Below, in pieces: positions 1 to 7,396 of a DNA stretch of 20,935 nucleotides. A model generated the notes under the pieces. That model was not told the DNA's origin, ran no database searches, and saw nothing but the letters and a program-made list of their open reading frames with translations. Origin of the DNA: Verrucomicrobiales bacterium (lineage in GTDB: Bacteria; Verrucomicrobiota; Verrucomicrobiia; Verrucomicrobiales; Akkermansiaceae); the NCBI GenBank assembly GCA_003527555.1, contig DPWT01000036.1, forward strand, positions 1 through 20,935, read 5' to 3'. Both the position numbers and the translations under genes were made by a program. Numbering within the stretch: the stretch's first letter is position 1; every line of letters begins with the position of its first letter.

Positions 1-1
1 G

Positions 2-1585
2 AAGGTTGCGCTCGATGAAGTACGTTTTTCTCGTGGGGCTCTCGGAGTCTCCGAATTTCTACGTCCTGATGATCAATCCTTGCCCAAGAACGGGTTGGTC
101 TTGAATCTGGTGGGTGATGCATTGGCTGAGATCGCAAAGAGCGTGAAGGCGCCACATCAACCGAAGTTGGATAGGTCAAAAGGCATGCCCATGTTGCAAT
201 TTGACGGTAAGGATGATTTCATCAGCATACCCGAAAGCGATGTTTTGGATCTAACCGCATGGACTATTGTTTCTCTGATTCAGCCGACCGGTGGCGAGGG
301 TGTCGTGCTTGGTAAAGCGGACAGCAAGAGCACTTTGATCAATTACAGGTTAATGGTCTACAAGGACGGCAAGGTGGGAGCATTGGTACGTGGCCCGACT
401 CATCATCAGCAGATTCATTGCAAGATGAATCTGAATGTCATGAATCGCTTTTCGGTAGTGGCCGCTCGCTTTGATCCGGCGGCAAAAGGCATCAATAAAA
501 TCACGATCAGTGTCAAAGGCGCTTCAGGAGCCTATGACCTCAATCTAGCCAAAGGTCCGGTGGGTGCAACCATGCATAACGCACCTTTGATGATTGGGCG
601 TCAACCTGGTAAGAATGCTCGCCATTTCAAGGGCGATATTGGTGGAATTCTTCTCTATAACCGTGCCTTGAGCGACGAAGAACTGGCCAGTGCCACCAAG
701 TGGCTAGCAGATCAGAGTTCTGGAAGTGTCAAGCTGACGGAGGATCATAAAGCAGCGCCAGTTGCTGCTGTTGAACCTGCGGAGGCCATTGTTTTCCTCA
801 TTGCTGGCGAGGCCAATGCCGGTGGTGTTGCAGCATTTTCCGAGGAAACTGTTGCCAAGGCGAAGATTAAGGAAAGGTATCCTGTCAATCCAGGCACAAC
901 TGCGAAGAATATGAAAATTCCTATCACCACAGCAGCTTACCCACGTAGTTATATCTGGAAACCTCAGAAGGGGCCATTTGAGCAATTGACACCCAGTAAA
1001 AATCTCCAAGCATGTTATGCTGATCGATATAGACACGGCATCGAGCTTCCCATGGCGATGCTGCTTGAGAAAAAATTTCCGCATAGCCATATCTTTTTTA
1101 TCAAACATGGACCTGCCAAACGTAACTTATACACTCAGTGGAAGGCGAATAACGGATCTGATTATAAATTTTTTCACAGTCAGATTACCCCCGCGATGGC
1201 CAACTTAAAAAAACGTTATGACAACGTGCGTGTCGTTGGAATGTACTGGGACCAAGGTGAGTCCGACGAAAAACAGGCGCGGCGATACGAGGATAACTTA
1301 CAAAAACTTTTTGCCGCCTTACGTGAAGACACGGGGCTACCTGACTTACCAATTTATGTGCGTGAGCAGGGGATATTCCAACACGATAAACCGGAGTTCA
1401 AACGGATCGTCGATGCCCAGATCAAGATTGCCAACAAAGATGCTAACACACACCTGCTTAAACTAGACCTCGGATCGAACGAGAAAAACTACAAAGCTTG
1501 GGCGTGGAGCATCGGTAAAAATCATCTCAGCAGTAAGGCTTACCTGGAGCTGAGCAAAATGATCATACAAATTGAAGCTCGTTAA
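2..1585 (+). CDS. LamG-LamG-SASA esterase-like protein, 5' partial
   Basis: The frame is open to the left edge of the window, so the gene starts outside it; the TTG at 80 is an internal codon. The first 25 or so visible residues contain LDEVRFSRGAL, which resembles the end of a LamG (concanavalin-like) domain. A second LamG domain follows, from about FDGKDDFISIP to GILLYNRALSDEEL. From about base 780 the protein is a SASA/sialate O-acetylesterase-type SGNH domain with a recognisable WDQGESD block (bases 1247-1267). The nucleophile block, normally GQSN, reads GEAN (bases 806-817), so the serine is missing. The C-terminal DxxH block reads GKNH (bases 1514-1525), so only the histidine remains. 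What I infer is an exported carbohydrate-binding protein with a degenerate esterase domain. An active esterase with a rewired site is the alternative. It converges with the flavoprotein gene, 41 bases away. Confidence 0.85.
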   Translation, partial: KVALDEVRFSRGALGVSEFLRPDDQSLPKNGLVLNLVGDALAEIAKSVKAPHQPKLDRSKGMPMLQFDGKDDFISIPESDVLDLTAWTIVSLIQPTGGEGVVLGKADSKSTLINYRLMVYKDGKVGALVRGPTHHQQIHCKMNLNVMNRFSVVAARFDPAAKGINKITISVKGASGAYDLNLAKGPVGATMHNAPLMIGRQPGKNARHFKGDIGGILLYNRALSDEELASATKWLADQSSGSVKLTEDHKAAPVAAVEPAEAIVFLIAGEANAGGVAAFSEETVAKAKIKERYPVNPGTTAKNMKIPITTAAYPRSYIWKPQKGPFEQLTPSKNLQACYADRYRHGIELPMAMLLEKKFPHSHIFFIKHGPAKRNLYTQWKANNGSDYKFFHSQITPAMANLKKRYDNVRVVGMYWDQGESDEKQARRYEDNLQKLFAALREDTGLPDLPIYVREQGIFQHDKPEFKRIVDAQIKIANKDANTHLLKLDLGSNEKNYKAWAWSIGKNHLSSKAYLELSKMIIQIEAR

Positions 1586-1626
1586 GACGGGGGAATTGTT
1601 TAGCTTCTGCGGATCTATACTGACTG

Positions 1627-3285
1627 TCACTTTTTGACACCAAACTGTTGGCCATCAGCTAACAGACGGGCGCGTAGTTTGTCGTAGGAAACTTTTTGCA
1701 CAGGCAGCTTGGCATCAATCGCCATGCAGGCTGCAGTGGCAGAACTCTGGCCGAGAATCATAAAGACGGGTTCCATACGGATCGAACCGAAAGCGATATG
1801 AGTCGCGGAAAGCGCCCAAGGAACGAATAGGTTTTCGCACTCCTCAACCTTTGGGATGATGGCCCGATAGGAAATGCCATATGCCTTGCCGCGTAGGTGC
1901 GACTGGATGTCACCTTCGTTTCTCACCATTTCATCCTGCACATAGCGTTGCACATTGTGGGAATCGAGCGTGTAGGCACCCATGCCAACCGGGTCATCCA
2001 CGGGCAGAGTGTGCCTGCAGTGGTTTTCGGTCATGACGAAGTCCGACCGCATTCGTCGCGCCTCACGTACGTAGAGGTTGTATGGCCAGTTGCCGTTGTC
2101 TGTGAATTCATCTTTAGCTAGCCCCCAGTCGATGGTTCGTCTGCGGATGTCTGCCGGCACACGTGGGTGGTGCTGTAGTGTCCACACCATGCCTAGCTGG
2201 TAGTCGCGGTGTTTGGCGGCGAGTTTTTCGCGCTCATCGTGGTTAAGCGTCGCCCAGTTCCAGTCGTCACCATAGTTTCCACCGATAAAATCACAGGAAA
2301 ATCCGCCCACGTTGTTGCCGTCGGTCTTTCTGTTCGGAACGAGAGTCTTTTTGAAAAAGGCACCTTTGAATCCGACTTCTATCAAACGGAACATGATCTC
2401 GTAATCGGCCTCGTTGTAATTTTTTGGCTTCGTGATGGGTAGTCGGTTCTCTGGAACATCGGTGAGCACCATCCTGTAGCAGTAGGCCTGTAGGCGATGG
2501 TCGCCGTCGCCAACCTTGCCGCCCATATCGGGATTAACTCCGGGGAGAAGACCGCTGTTAGAGTCGCCTTTCTTGATGTAGGGATCGATGCCCTTACGTA
2601 GCTGATTGCCGTGTAGAGGTCCGGTGATGCCGTTGCCTTTTTCGTTGAACTTGGTATTTGCTTCACGGCCGACCACAAACGACACCCCAGCACCGGGAAG
2701 GAGGTCGCCTTCGTAGGAGGCATCGATAAACATCTTGCCGTGCAGCACCCTTCCGTCTTCCAGCCTGATCGCGGTGATGCGTTTGCCTTCCTTGATCACA
2801 CCTTTCTTGAGATCGAGTCGACCCTTGATTACCTTCACCTTGGCATCCCTGATCATCTTATCAAAAACGGCCTGGGCAACTTTCGGTTCAAATGTCGATG
2901 CCAGTTTCTTTTTGTCATTCAATGCGGGTCCACCTTGGCCTTTGTTCGGAAATTTTTCACGATCCTCATGCGTCCAGGCCTCGGGTTTTTGGTAATGTTT
3001 GTAGAGTTCGTGATAGAACTCACGCGACAATCCGCCGAGAATGGCGTCGTTGCCGATATCGGTCCAGCCGAGTCCGCTGCTGGTCAGCCCGCCGAGGTGG
3101 CCGTATTGTGAGACAAGAATCACTGACTTACCCATGCGTGCGGTTTGTACGGCGGCGGTGACTCCTCCCGAGGCATCACCGTAGACGATTACATCCGCAT
3201 GGATGCCCCCGTCCTCGCCAAAGGAAATGAGGTTGAGGCTAAACAACAGGAGAAATTGGATGGTGAAGCGTTGGATGATGGTCAT
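1627..3285 (-). CDS. secreted FAD-dependent oxidoreductase (FAD_oxidored family)
   Basis: This 552-residue protein begins with a hydrophobic Sec-type signal (residues 1-22, FLLLFSLNLISFG). It is followed at once by a Rossmann dinucleotide fold: DVIVYGDASGG (31-41) stands where the family usually has GxGxxG. A GHLGGLTSSGLG segment (about 62-73) and a C-terminal GSIRMEPVFMILGQ segment are typical of the FAD_oxidored family abundant in Planctomycetes and Verrucomicrobia. The substrate is unknown; such proteins often sit in glycan-degradation loci, and oxidation of a sugar or polyol is a reasonable guess. The gene is divergent from the GH20 gene, with 102 bases between the two chosen starts. The leader is of Sec type without twin arginines, so FAD would have to be loaded after export; that is unusual but common in this family's predictions. 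Confidence 0.85.
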   Translation of the reverse strand: MTIIQRFTIQFLLLFSLNLISFGEDGGIHADVIVYGDASGGVTAAVQTARMGKSVILVSQYGHLGGLTSSGLGWTDIGNDAILGGLSREFYHELYKHYQKPEAWTHEDREKFPNKGQGGPALNDKKKLASTFEPKVAQAVFDKMIRDAKVKVIKGRLDLKKGVIKEGKRITAIRLEDGRVLHGKMFIDASYEGDLLPGAGVSFVVGREANTKFNEKGNGITGPLHGNQLRKGIDPYIKKGDSNSGLLPGVNPDMGGKVGDGDHRLQAYCYRMVLTDVPENRLPITKPKNYNEADYEIMFRLIEVGFKGAFFKKTLVPNRKTDGNNVGGFSCDFIGGNYGDDWNWATLNHDEREKLAAKHRDYQLGMVWTLQHHPRVPADIRRRTIDWGLAKDEFTDNGNWPYNLYVREARRMRSDFVMTENHCRHTLPVDDPVGMGAYTLDSHNVQRYVQDEMVRNEGDIQSHLRGKAYGISYRAIIPKVEECENLFVPWALSATHIAFGSIRMEPVFMILGQSSATAACMAIDAKLPVQKVSYDKLRARLLADGQQFGVKK

Positions 3286-3387
3286 GTTGGTTACGTGGGA
3301 AGTCTATATGAAAATTGGTTGAATGTCGAAGCCTCATGATGGGATCTTGGCTTGTATCTACGAGAGGCGAGAAGTAGGATTTTCAGC
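3286..3387. promoter_or_regulatory. divergent intergenic region between flavoprotein and GH20 genes
   Basis: These 102 bases separate two genes transcribed away from each other, so both promoters should lie here or in the first codons. I could not pick out a convincing -35/-10 pair on either strand, and there is no Shine-Dalgarno-like sequence in front of either ATG. Shared regulation of the two secreted enzymes is plausible from the layout only. Confidence 0.4.
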
Positions 3388-4905
3388 ATGAGGTCAATTC
3401 AAAGCGAGTTTCGAAGTTTAGTCATCCTTTTTGCGATATTTCAATGCTGTACGCTGGTGGTCATCGCAGAACAAGGGAGACTGCCGCTCGTCCCCTATCC
3501 ACAAAAGCTGGTAATCACCGAGGGTGATTTTACGCCCAAAACCAAGCTGGTTTTGAGTCACGATGGTCGTCATGCCGAGCTGGCGGAAACCTGCATGGAA
3601 GATTTCAGGGCTTTGGGATTTACAGCCGTCCAAGGAAAGGCGGACGCTCAGAAAGCTGCGAGTGTGATCAATCTGATCTTGATGAAGGATCCTAACCTTG
3701 CAGGCGAGAGGTATCGTCTAGTGATTGATTCTGAGATATCGATTGAAGCGAGTAATGAGAAAGGTTTGTTCTGGGGCACACGCACACTTTTGCAGTTGCT
3801 GCATGCAGGACCCGGGAAAGCCGTTCCGCAACTAAGTATTACAGACCAACCCGAGTTTTCCTACCGCGGGCTAATGATCGATAACGCGAGAAATTTTCAC
3901 ACGATCGATTTTCACATCAAGACGATCAAGCGGCTGGCGTCGTATAAAATGAATCGCTACCAGGTCCATTGGAGCGATCACCAGAGCTACACCTTGCCGA
4001 GTAAAGCGTTTCCTAATTTGCCAACCGAGGGCCGTCACCACACACGTGCGGAGATTGCCAAGCTCATGGAGGTGGCGCGGCGGTATCACGTTGAAGTGGT
4101 GCCTGAAATCGACGTCCCCGGGCACGCGAGAGCGCTGATCCATGGCATACCGTCGCTTGCATGCGGCGGTGGTGGTGGCAAACTCTGTATCGGCAAGGAG
4201 GAAACCTATCAGACGCTGGAAAAACTCTACTCCGAGGTGATGGAGATGATACCCGGAACGCACTGGCATCTGGGAGCCGACGAAGTGCATTACCAAGTTG
4301 GCAAGTGCGCGGATTGCGATGCGCGCATGAAAAAAGAAAAGTTAGAAAGCGGCGATCAGCTGTTCCACTACTTCATCAATCGCATGCATGGGTTCGTCAA
4401 AAGCCAGAACAGACAAATGCTCGTCTGGGAAGGTTTCTCGCCGGTCCTTGAACCTAAGGTTCACAAAGACATCATCGTGTGCCCGTTCGATGTGAAGTTT
4501 CGTGGCAAAATGCCGTCCGATTATTTTAACGCCGGATACAAAGTGCTCAACACCTCGTGGACCCCACTCTACGTCGCCGATAAGCTCTACATGACCACAC
4601 CGGAAATCATCGCACGCTGGTCGCCGTACATGTTCGGCGCTGGTCGCAGCCCGCAGCCGTTTGCCTACTGGAAAAAATTCAACCCGCAGGACTACCGGGG
4701 CAAAGTCCTCGGCGGACAAGTTTGTTCGTGGGCTACGGAACAGAAGGCCGAAGACGGACTGCTCTTCGGGGCGGGTCCCGGTTTCCCCGAATATGGTCGA
4801 CCCGCCAAGCGTGTGCAAATCGTTGCTGAGCGCTTGTGGGCCGGATCACAAACCACCGCCAAGGATCTGCTTGAGCGGGTGGGGGAGGATTACTGGAAAC
4901 GTTGA
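3388..4905 (+). CDS. secreted GH20 beta-N-acetylhexosaminidase
   Basis: Glycoside hydrolase family 20 removes terminal beta-linked N-acetylglucosamine or N-acetylgalactosamine by substrate-assisted catalysis. From the ATG at 3388 the protein has 505 residues. This start places a clean signal peptide at the N terminus (SLVILFAIFQCCTLVVIA); an in-frame TTG at 3352 adds 12 residues with no benefit. A GH20b-type N domain (PLVPYPQKL through LFWGTRTLLQLL) precedes the catalytic barrel, which opens at YRGLMIDNARNF. The catalytic Asp-Glu pair is in HLGADEV (Asp298, Glu299); the family more often has GGDE. DVPGHARA is the conserved barrel segment before it. The length is about right for a minimal two-domain enzyme. 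Likely substrates are chitin oligomers, glycosaminoglycans, mucin-type or peptidoglycan glycans; the sequence does not say which. Confidence 0.92.
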   Translation: MRSIQSEFRSLVILFAIFQCCTLVVIAEQGRLPLVPYPQKLVITEGDFTPKTKLVLSHDGRHAELAETCMEDFRALGFTAVQGKADAQKAASVINLILMKDPNLAGERYRLVIDSEISIEASNEKGLFWGTRTLLQLLHAGPGKAVPQLSITDQPEFSYRGLMIDNARNFHTIDFHIKTIKRLASYKMNRYQVHWSDHQSYTLPSKAFPNLPTEGRHHTRAEIAKLMEVARRYHVEVVPEIDVPGHARALIHGIPSLACGGGGGKLCIGKEETYQTLEKLYSEVMEMIPGTHWHLGADEVHYQVGKCADCDARMKKEKLESGDQLFHYFINRMHGFVKSQNRQMLVWEGFSPVLEPKVHKDIIVCPFDVKFRGKMPSDYFNAGYKVLNTSWTPLYVADKLYMTTPEIIARWSPYMFGAGRSPQPFAYWKKFNPQDYRGKVLGGQVCSWATEQKAEDGLLFGAGPGFPEYGRPAKRVQIVAERLWAGSQTTAKDLLERVGEDYWKR

Positions 4906-5010
4906 TCGTTATTCCTATTCGGACTCATGCCGAAATCTGATCAGGTAGATGGTATTAAATACAGATGAAGTTTGATTGCGCTCAGTTTGGAATCCATCTA
5001 GCTTGTACCC

Positions 5011-5685
5011 ATGAAATTCCCCCTGCTTGCTCTCATGATTTCCTTAAGTTTACCTGCCTATGCTGGTGAACAGGAAAAAAAAGGCCCAACTTGTCGGATT
5101 GTATTTCCAGAGCGTGGTAGAGGTGCGCCCAAGACCGTTTACCTTTTTGACGGTAAGAAAAACCATCAGGTTTTCCTTCCGAGCATGAATTTCTCGGCAG
5201 TGATCAGTCTGCCTGCAGGTGCACTCACAATCATGATGGCTCCTGAGGAAGTGCATCAGGAAAATTTGCCGCAGGGTGTGCCAACGTTGAAAATTCCAAA
5301 AGGCTTAAAGAATTTCTACATACTTCTTGTTGCTGATCCCGAGAATGCAAAGCTCCCGTTGCGGATGATTCTGTTGAACGCCGAAGGTGGTAAACTGCCG
5401 ACAGGTAAGACTCTGTGGTGCAATCTCACAGACCATCGGATATTGGCTAATCTGGAAAAAAACAAAGTTGAAGTTGAGCCGAATGTCAGAACCGTCTCAG
5501 CTAACCCGATCCCCAAGAGTGGTTATTTTCGTGCGGAGTTTTTTTATCAACCGGAGGCTGAGGGGAAAGCCCGCGTCATCACCGAACAAAAATGGTGGCA
5601 CGATGCCTATAGCAGGCATCTCGGAATCATTCTTCCATCCGCCGGGAGATTGCCAAAAATATATTATTACCGCGATTTTAGATGA
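5011..5685 (+). CDS. secreted protein of unknown function, coupled to CE15 gene
   Basis: I do not recognise a named family. The protein has 224 residues with a textbook Sec signal peptide (residues 1-18, cleavage after LPAYA). The mature part is rich in beta-strand-like alternation and contains short phrases such as YLFDGKKNHQVFLPS and SLPAGALTIMMAP. These suggest a small beta-sandwich or a repeat of a compact beta domain (about residues 25-95 and 100-224). No cysteines suggest a cofactor or cluster, and no catalytic motif is visible. Its stop codon overlaps the start of the CE15 esterase gene by four bases (ATGA at 5682-5685), which is typical of translational coupling. The two products therefore probably act together outside the cytoplasm, for example as an accessory or binding protein and its enzyme. 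Confidence 0.8.
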   Translation: MKFPLLALMISLSLPAYAGEQEKKGPTCRIVFPERGRGAPKTVYLFDGKKNHQVFLPSMNFSAVISLPAGALTIMMAPEEVHQENLPQGVPTLKIPKGLKNFYILLVADPENAKLPLRMILLNAEGGKLPTGKTLWCNLTDHRILANLEKNKVEVEPNVRTVSANPIPKSGYFRAEFFYQPEAEGKARVITEQKWWHDAYSRHLGIILPSAGRLPKIYYYRDFR

Positions 5686-6995
5686 TCTATAAGCGTGGAT
5701 TGAATCGAGAATCGAGCCTGCTGCTATCAGACGTGAGAGCGAGTATTTACGGGATTGCACTATGGTTGTTCTTCGCGGCGACTGCGTGGTCAGATCCATC
5801 TCCTGATGTTCATGGCTGGCAGGCTGACGCGAAACAAATTGAAGCGTGGAAAACAAAGAGGCGCCCGGGAATCAACTACGACGAGTCAAAAGTGCCAAAG
5901 TATCAGCTGCCAGATCCGCTGAAGGTATTCGATGGAAAACCGATCACCACAGCGGCTGAATGGTACGAACATCGGCCGAAACTGCTAGATGTGTTTCGCA
6001 AGCATGTCTATGGCGTCCGGCCAAACACGAAGTATCAGGTCGATTACAAAGAGATCGGAAAAAGAGAAAATGTTTTTGGCATCGGGGCAACGGCACGTCA
6101 GATCCGCACGACCATAAAAGCACGCGGGAAGTCGCATTCCTTTGATTTTGTTATCGTGATTCCCAAATCGAACAAACCTGTCCCGATCATTGTGCAAATC
6201 AATAACAGGTATTTTGTTCCGATAGAAAAAGCGGTTAGCCAATTCGATCCGTTCTGGCCGATTGAGAAAATCGTGCGGAAAGGTTATGCCACGGCGGCAT
6301 TTCACACTTCAGATGTCGATCCCGACAAGCGCGATGGTTATGATCAAGGGATTCGTTCGATGTTAGATATGCCAGATTCCGATCCAACAACACGCTGGGG
6401 GGCGCTTTCCGCCTGGGGGTGGGGAGCGAGCCGGGTTCTCGATTACGCGACTAAGTTGCCAGAGATTGATTCTAACAAAACTGCGGTCGTCGGGCATTCC
6501 AGAGGTGGTAAAACGGCCCTTTGGGCGGCTGCCGAAGACCAACGGTTCAAGATCGCCTACAGCAACAATTCCGGTTGTGGTGGAGCTGCACTATCGCGGC
6601 GAGCCTATGGAGAAACGGTGAAACGAATCACCGGAAATTTTCCGCACTGGTTTTGCAAGCGTTTCAATGCATACGGCGGTAAGGAGAATGAGTTGCCGGT
6701 TGATCAGCATCAGCTGATCGGTCTGATTGCACCGCGTGCCGTCTATGTGACAAGTGCGGATCAAGATTTATGGGCGGACCCCCGTGGCGAATACACGTCC
6801 TTGGTCGAGGCAGGTCCTGTTTATCGGTTGTTAGGAAAAGAGCATATTCAGAAAAAAACGATGCCTGCACTGGATTCACCGCGTCACGTCGGAGCGACCG
6901 GATATCACATCCGTCAGGGTGAACATAACCTGACCGAGCAAGACTGGGGGTATTTTCTGGATTTTGCCAAAGTTCAGTTCGGGGAAAAGGGGTAA
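5682..6995 (+). CDS. CE15-type glucuronoyl esterase
   Basis: Carbohydrate esterase family 15 cleaves the ester between 4-O-methyl-glucuronic acid on xylan and lignin alcohols; bacterial members also take other uronate esters. The alpha/beta-hydrolase nucleophile elbow is GHSRGGK (Ser273). SGCGGAALSRR (297-307), PHWF, LPVDQHQL and APRAVYV follow in the CE15 order, and the catalytic histidine is in GEHNLTEQDW (His415). Fungal CE15 enzymes have a Glu just before SGxGG; here the residues are Asn-Asn. The acid may come from the DQDLWADP loop (Asp360, 362 or 366), as in other bacterial members. The ATG at 5682 gives 437 residues. An in-frame GTG at 5733 would give a tighter signal peptide (ASIYGIALWLFFAATAWS) and may be the true start. 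The gene overlaps the preceding unknown secreted protein. Confidence 0.88.
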   Translation: MIYKRGLNRESSLLLSDVRASIYGIALWLFFAATAWSDPSPDVHGWQADAKQIEAWKTKRRPGINYDESKVPKYQLPDPLKVFDGKPITTAAEWYEHRPKLLDVFRKHVYGVRPNTKYQVDYKEIGKRENVFGIGATARQIRTTIKARGKSHSFDFVIVIPKSNKPVPIIVQINNRYFVPIEKAVSQFDPFWPIEKIVRKGYATAAFHTSDVDPDKRDGYDQGIRSMLDMPDSDPTTRWGALSAWGWGASRVLDYATKLPEIDSNKTAVVGHSRGGKTALWAAAEDQRFKIAYSNNSGCGGAALSRRAYGETVKRITGNFPHWFCKRFNAYGGKENELPVDQHQLIGLIAPRAVYVTSADQDLWADPRGEYTSLVEAGPVYRLLGKEHIQKKTMPALDSPRHVGATGYHIRQGEHNLTEQDWGYFLDFAKVQFGEKG

Positions 6996-7038
6996 TCAGG
7001 TCTTGATAACGACAGGTGGATCAGGCACAGCTCTGGCC

Positions 7039-7362
7039 ATGTCCGATCTTACTTGCCCGCTCTGCACGATGGAAGATGTGTTAGATCATCCCGATAAATA
7101 CGAATGCATGACCTGTGGTCACGAGTGGGAAAAGGAAGAGCAGGCACGCTTGGTGAAAGATGCCCATGGCAATGTGCTGGAAAATGGGGATGTGGTGCAG
7201 ATGGTCAAGGACCTGAAGCTGAAGGGAACGTCGAAGGTCCTCAAAAGCGGTATGAAATCAAAGCCGATCCGCTTGGTTGACGGCGACCACGAGATCGACT
7301 GCAAGATGGACGGGCTGTCCATCGCGCTGAAGGCACAGTTTGTGAAAAAGGTGCAGAAGTGA
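7039..7362 (+). CDS. yjdM: YjdM (PhnA) family zinc-ribbon protein
   Basis: The 107-residue product matches the E. coli YjdM/PhnA family in length and layout. An N-terminal zinc ribbon (CPLC at 6-9, CMTCGHEW at 23-30) is followed by a compact PhnA domain containing DAHGNVLENGD, KDLKLKGTS and GLSIALKAQFVKK. The family was once linked to alkylphosphonate use because of its old name, but no enzymatic role is established and no phosphonate genes are nearby. I chose the ATG at 7039, which starts directly before the zinc ribbon as in homologues. The longer frame from 6964 would overlap the CE15 gene and add 25 residues of low-complexity sequence. It lies 43 bases after the CE15 gene on the same strand and converges on amt. 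Confidence 0.9.
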   Translation: MSDLTCPLCTMEDVLDHPDKYECMTCGHEWEKEEQARLVKDAHGNVLENGDVVQMVKDLKLKGTSKVLKSGMKSKPIRLVDGDHEIDCKMDGLSIALKAQFVKKVQK

Positions 7363-7396
7363 CCTGCAAGCGAAGTCGTTTAGACTTCGCTGTAGG
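7363..7396. terminator. bidirectional hairpin across the yjdM/amt stop region
   Basis: A perfect nine-base stem AGCGAAGTC / GACTTCGCT (7369-7377 with 7383-7391) encloses the five-base loop GTTTA. It extends outward by five more pairs (CCTGC with GTAGG, one of them a G-T wobble) past one bulged A at 7368. The right arm is the last coding triplets of amt and the loop contains the amt stop. The hairpin starts directly after the yjdM stop. There is no downstream T run on either strand, so if it terminates transcription it is not a classical intrinsic terminator. It could instead protect both 3' ends. Confidence 0.6.

Noticed and set aside
704..1108. 134-codon minus-strand frame inside the LamG/SASA gene
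   Set aside because: The protein is composition-biased with no recognisable feature, and the sense strand encodes clear domains.
1574..1607. GAAGCT/AGCTTC inverted repeat between the first two convergent genes
   Set aside because: Only six pairs with a 22-base unpaired loop; too weak to call a terminator, unlike the other two convergent junctions.
4342..4818. 158-codon open frame opposite the GH20 gene
   Set aside because: It is antisense to conserved GH20 sequence, with no domain or start signal of its own.
4918..4934. TTCGG/CCGAA hairpin after the GH20 gene
   Set aside because: Five pairs with a seven-base loop and no T run; likely chance, although the position would suit a terminator.
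6964..7038. N-terminal extension of YjdM
   Set aside because: It overlaps the CE15 coding end, and family members begin directly before the zinc ribbon.
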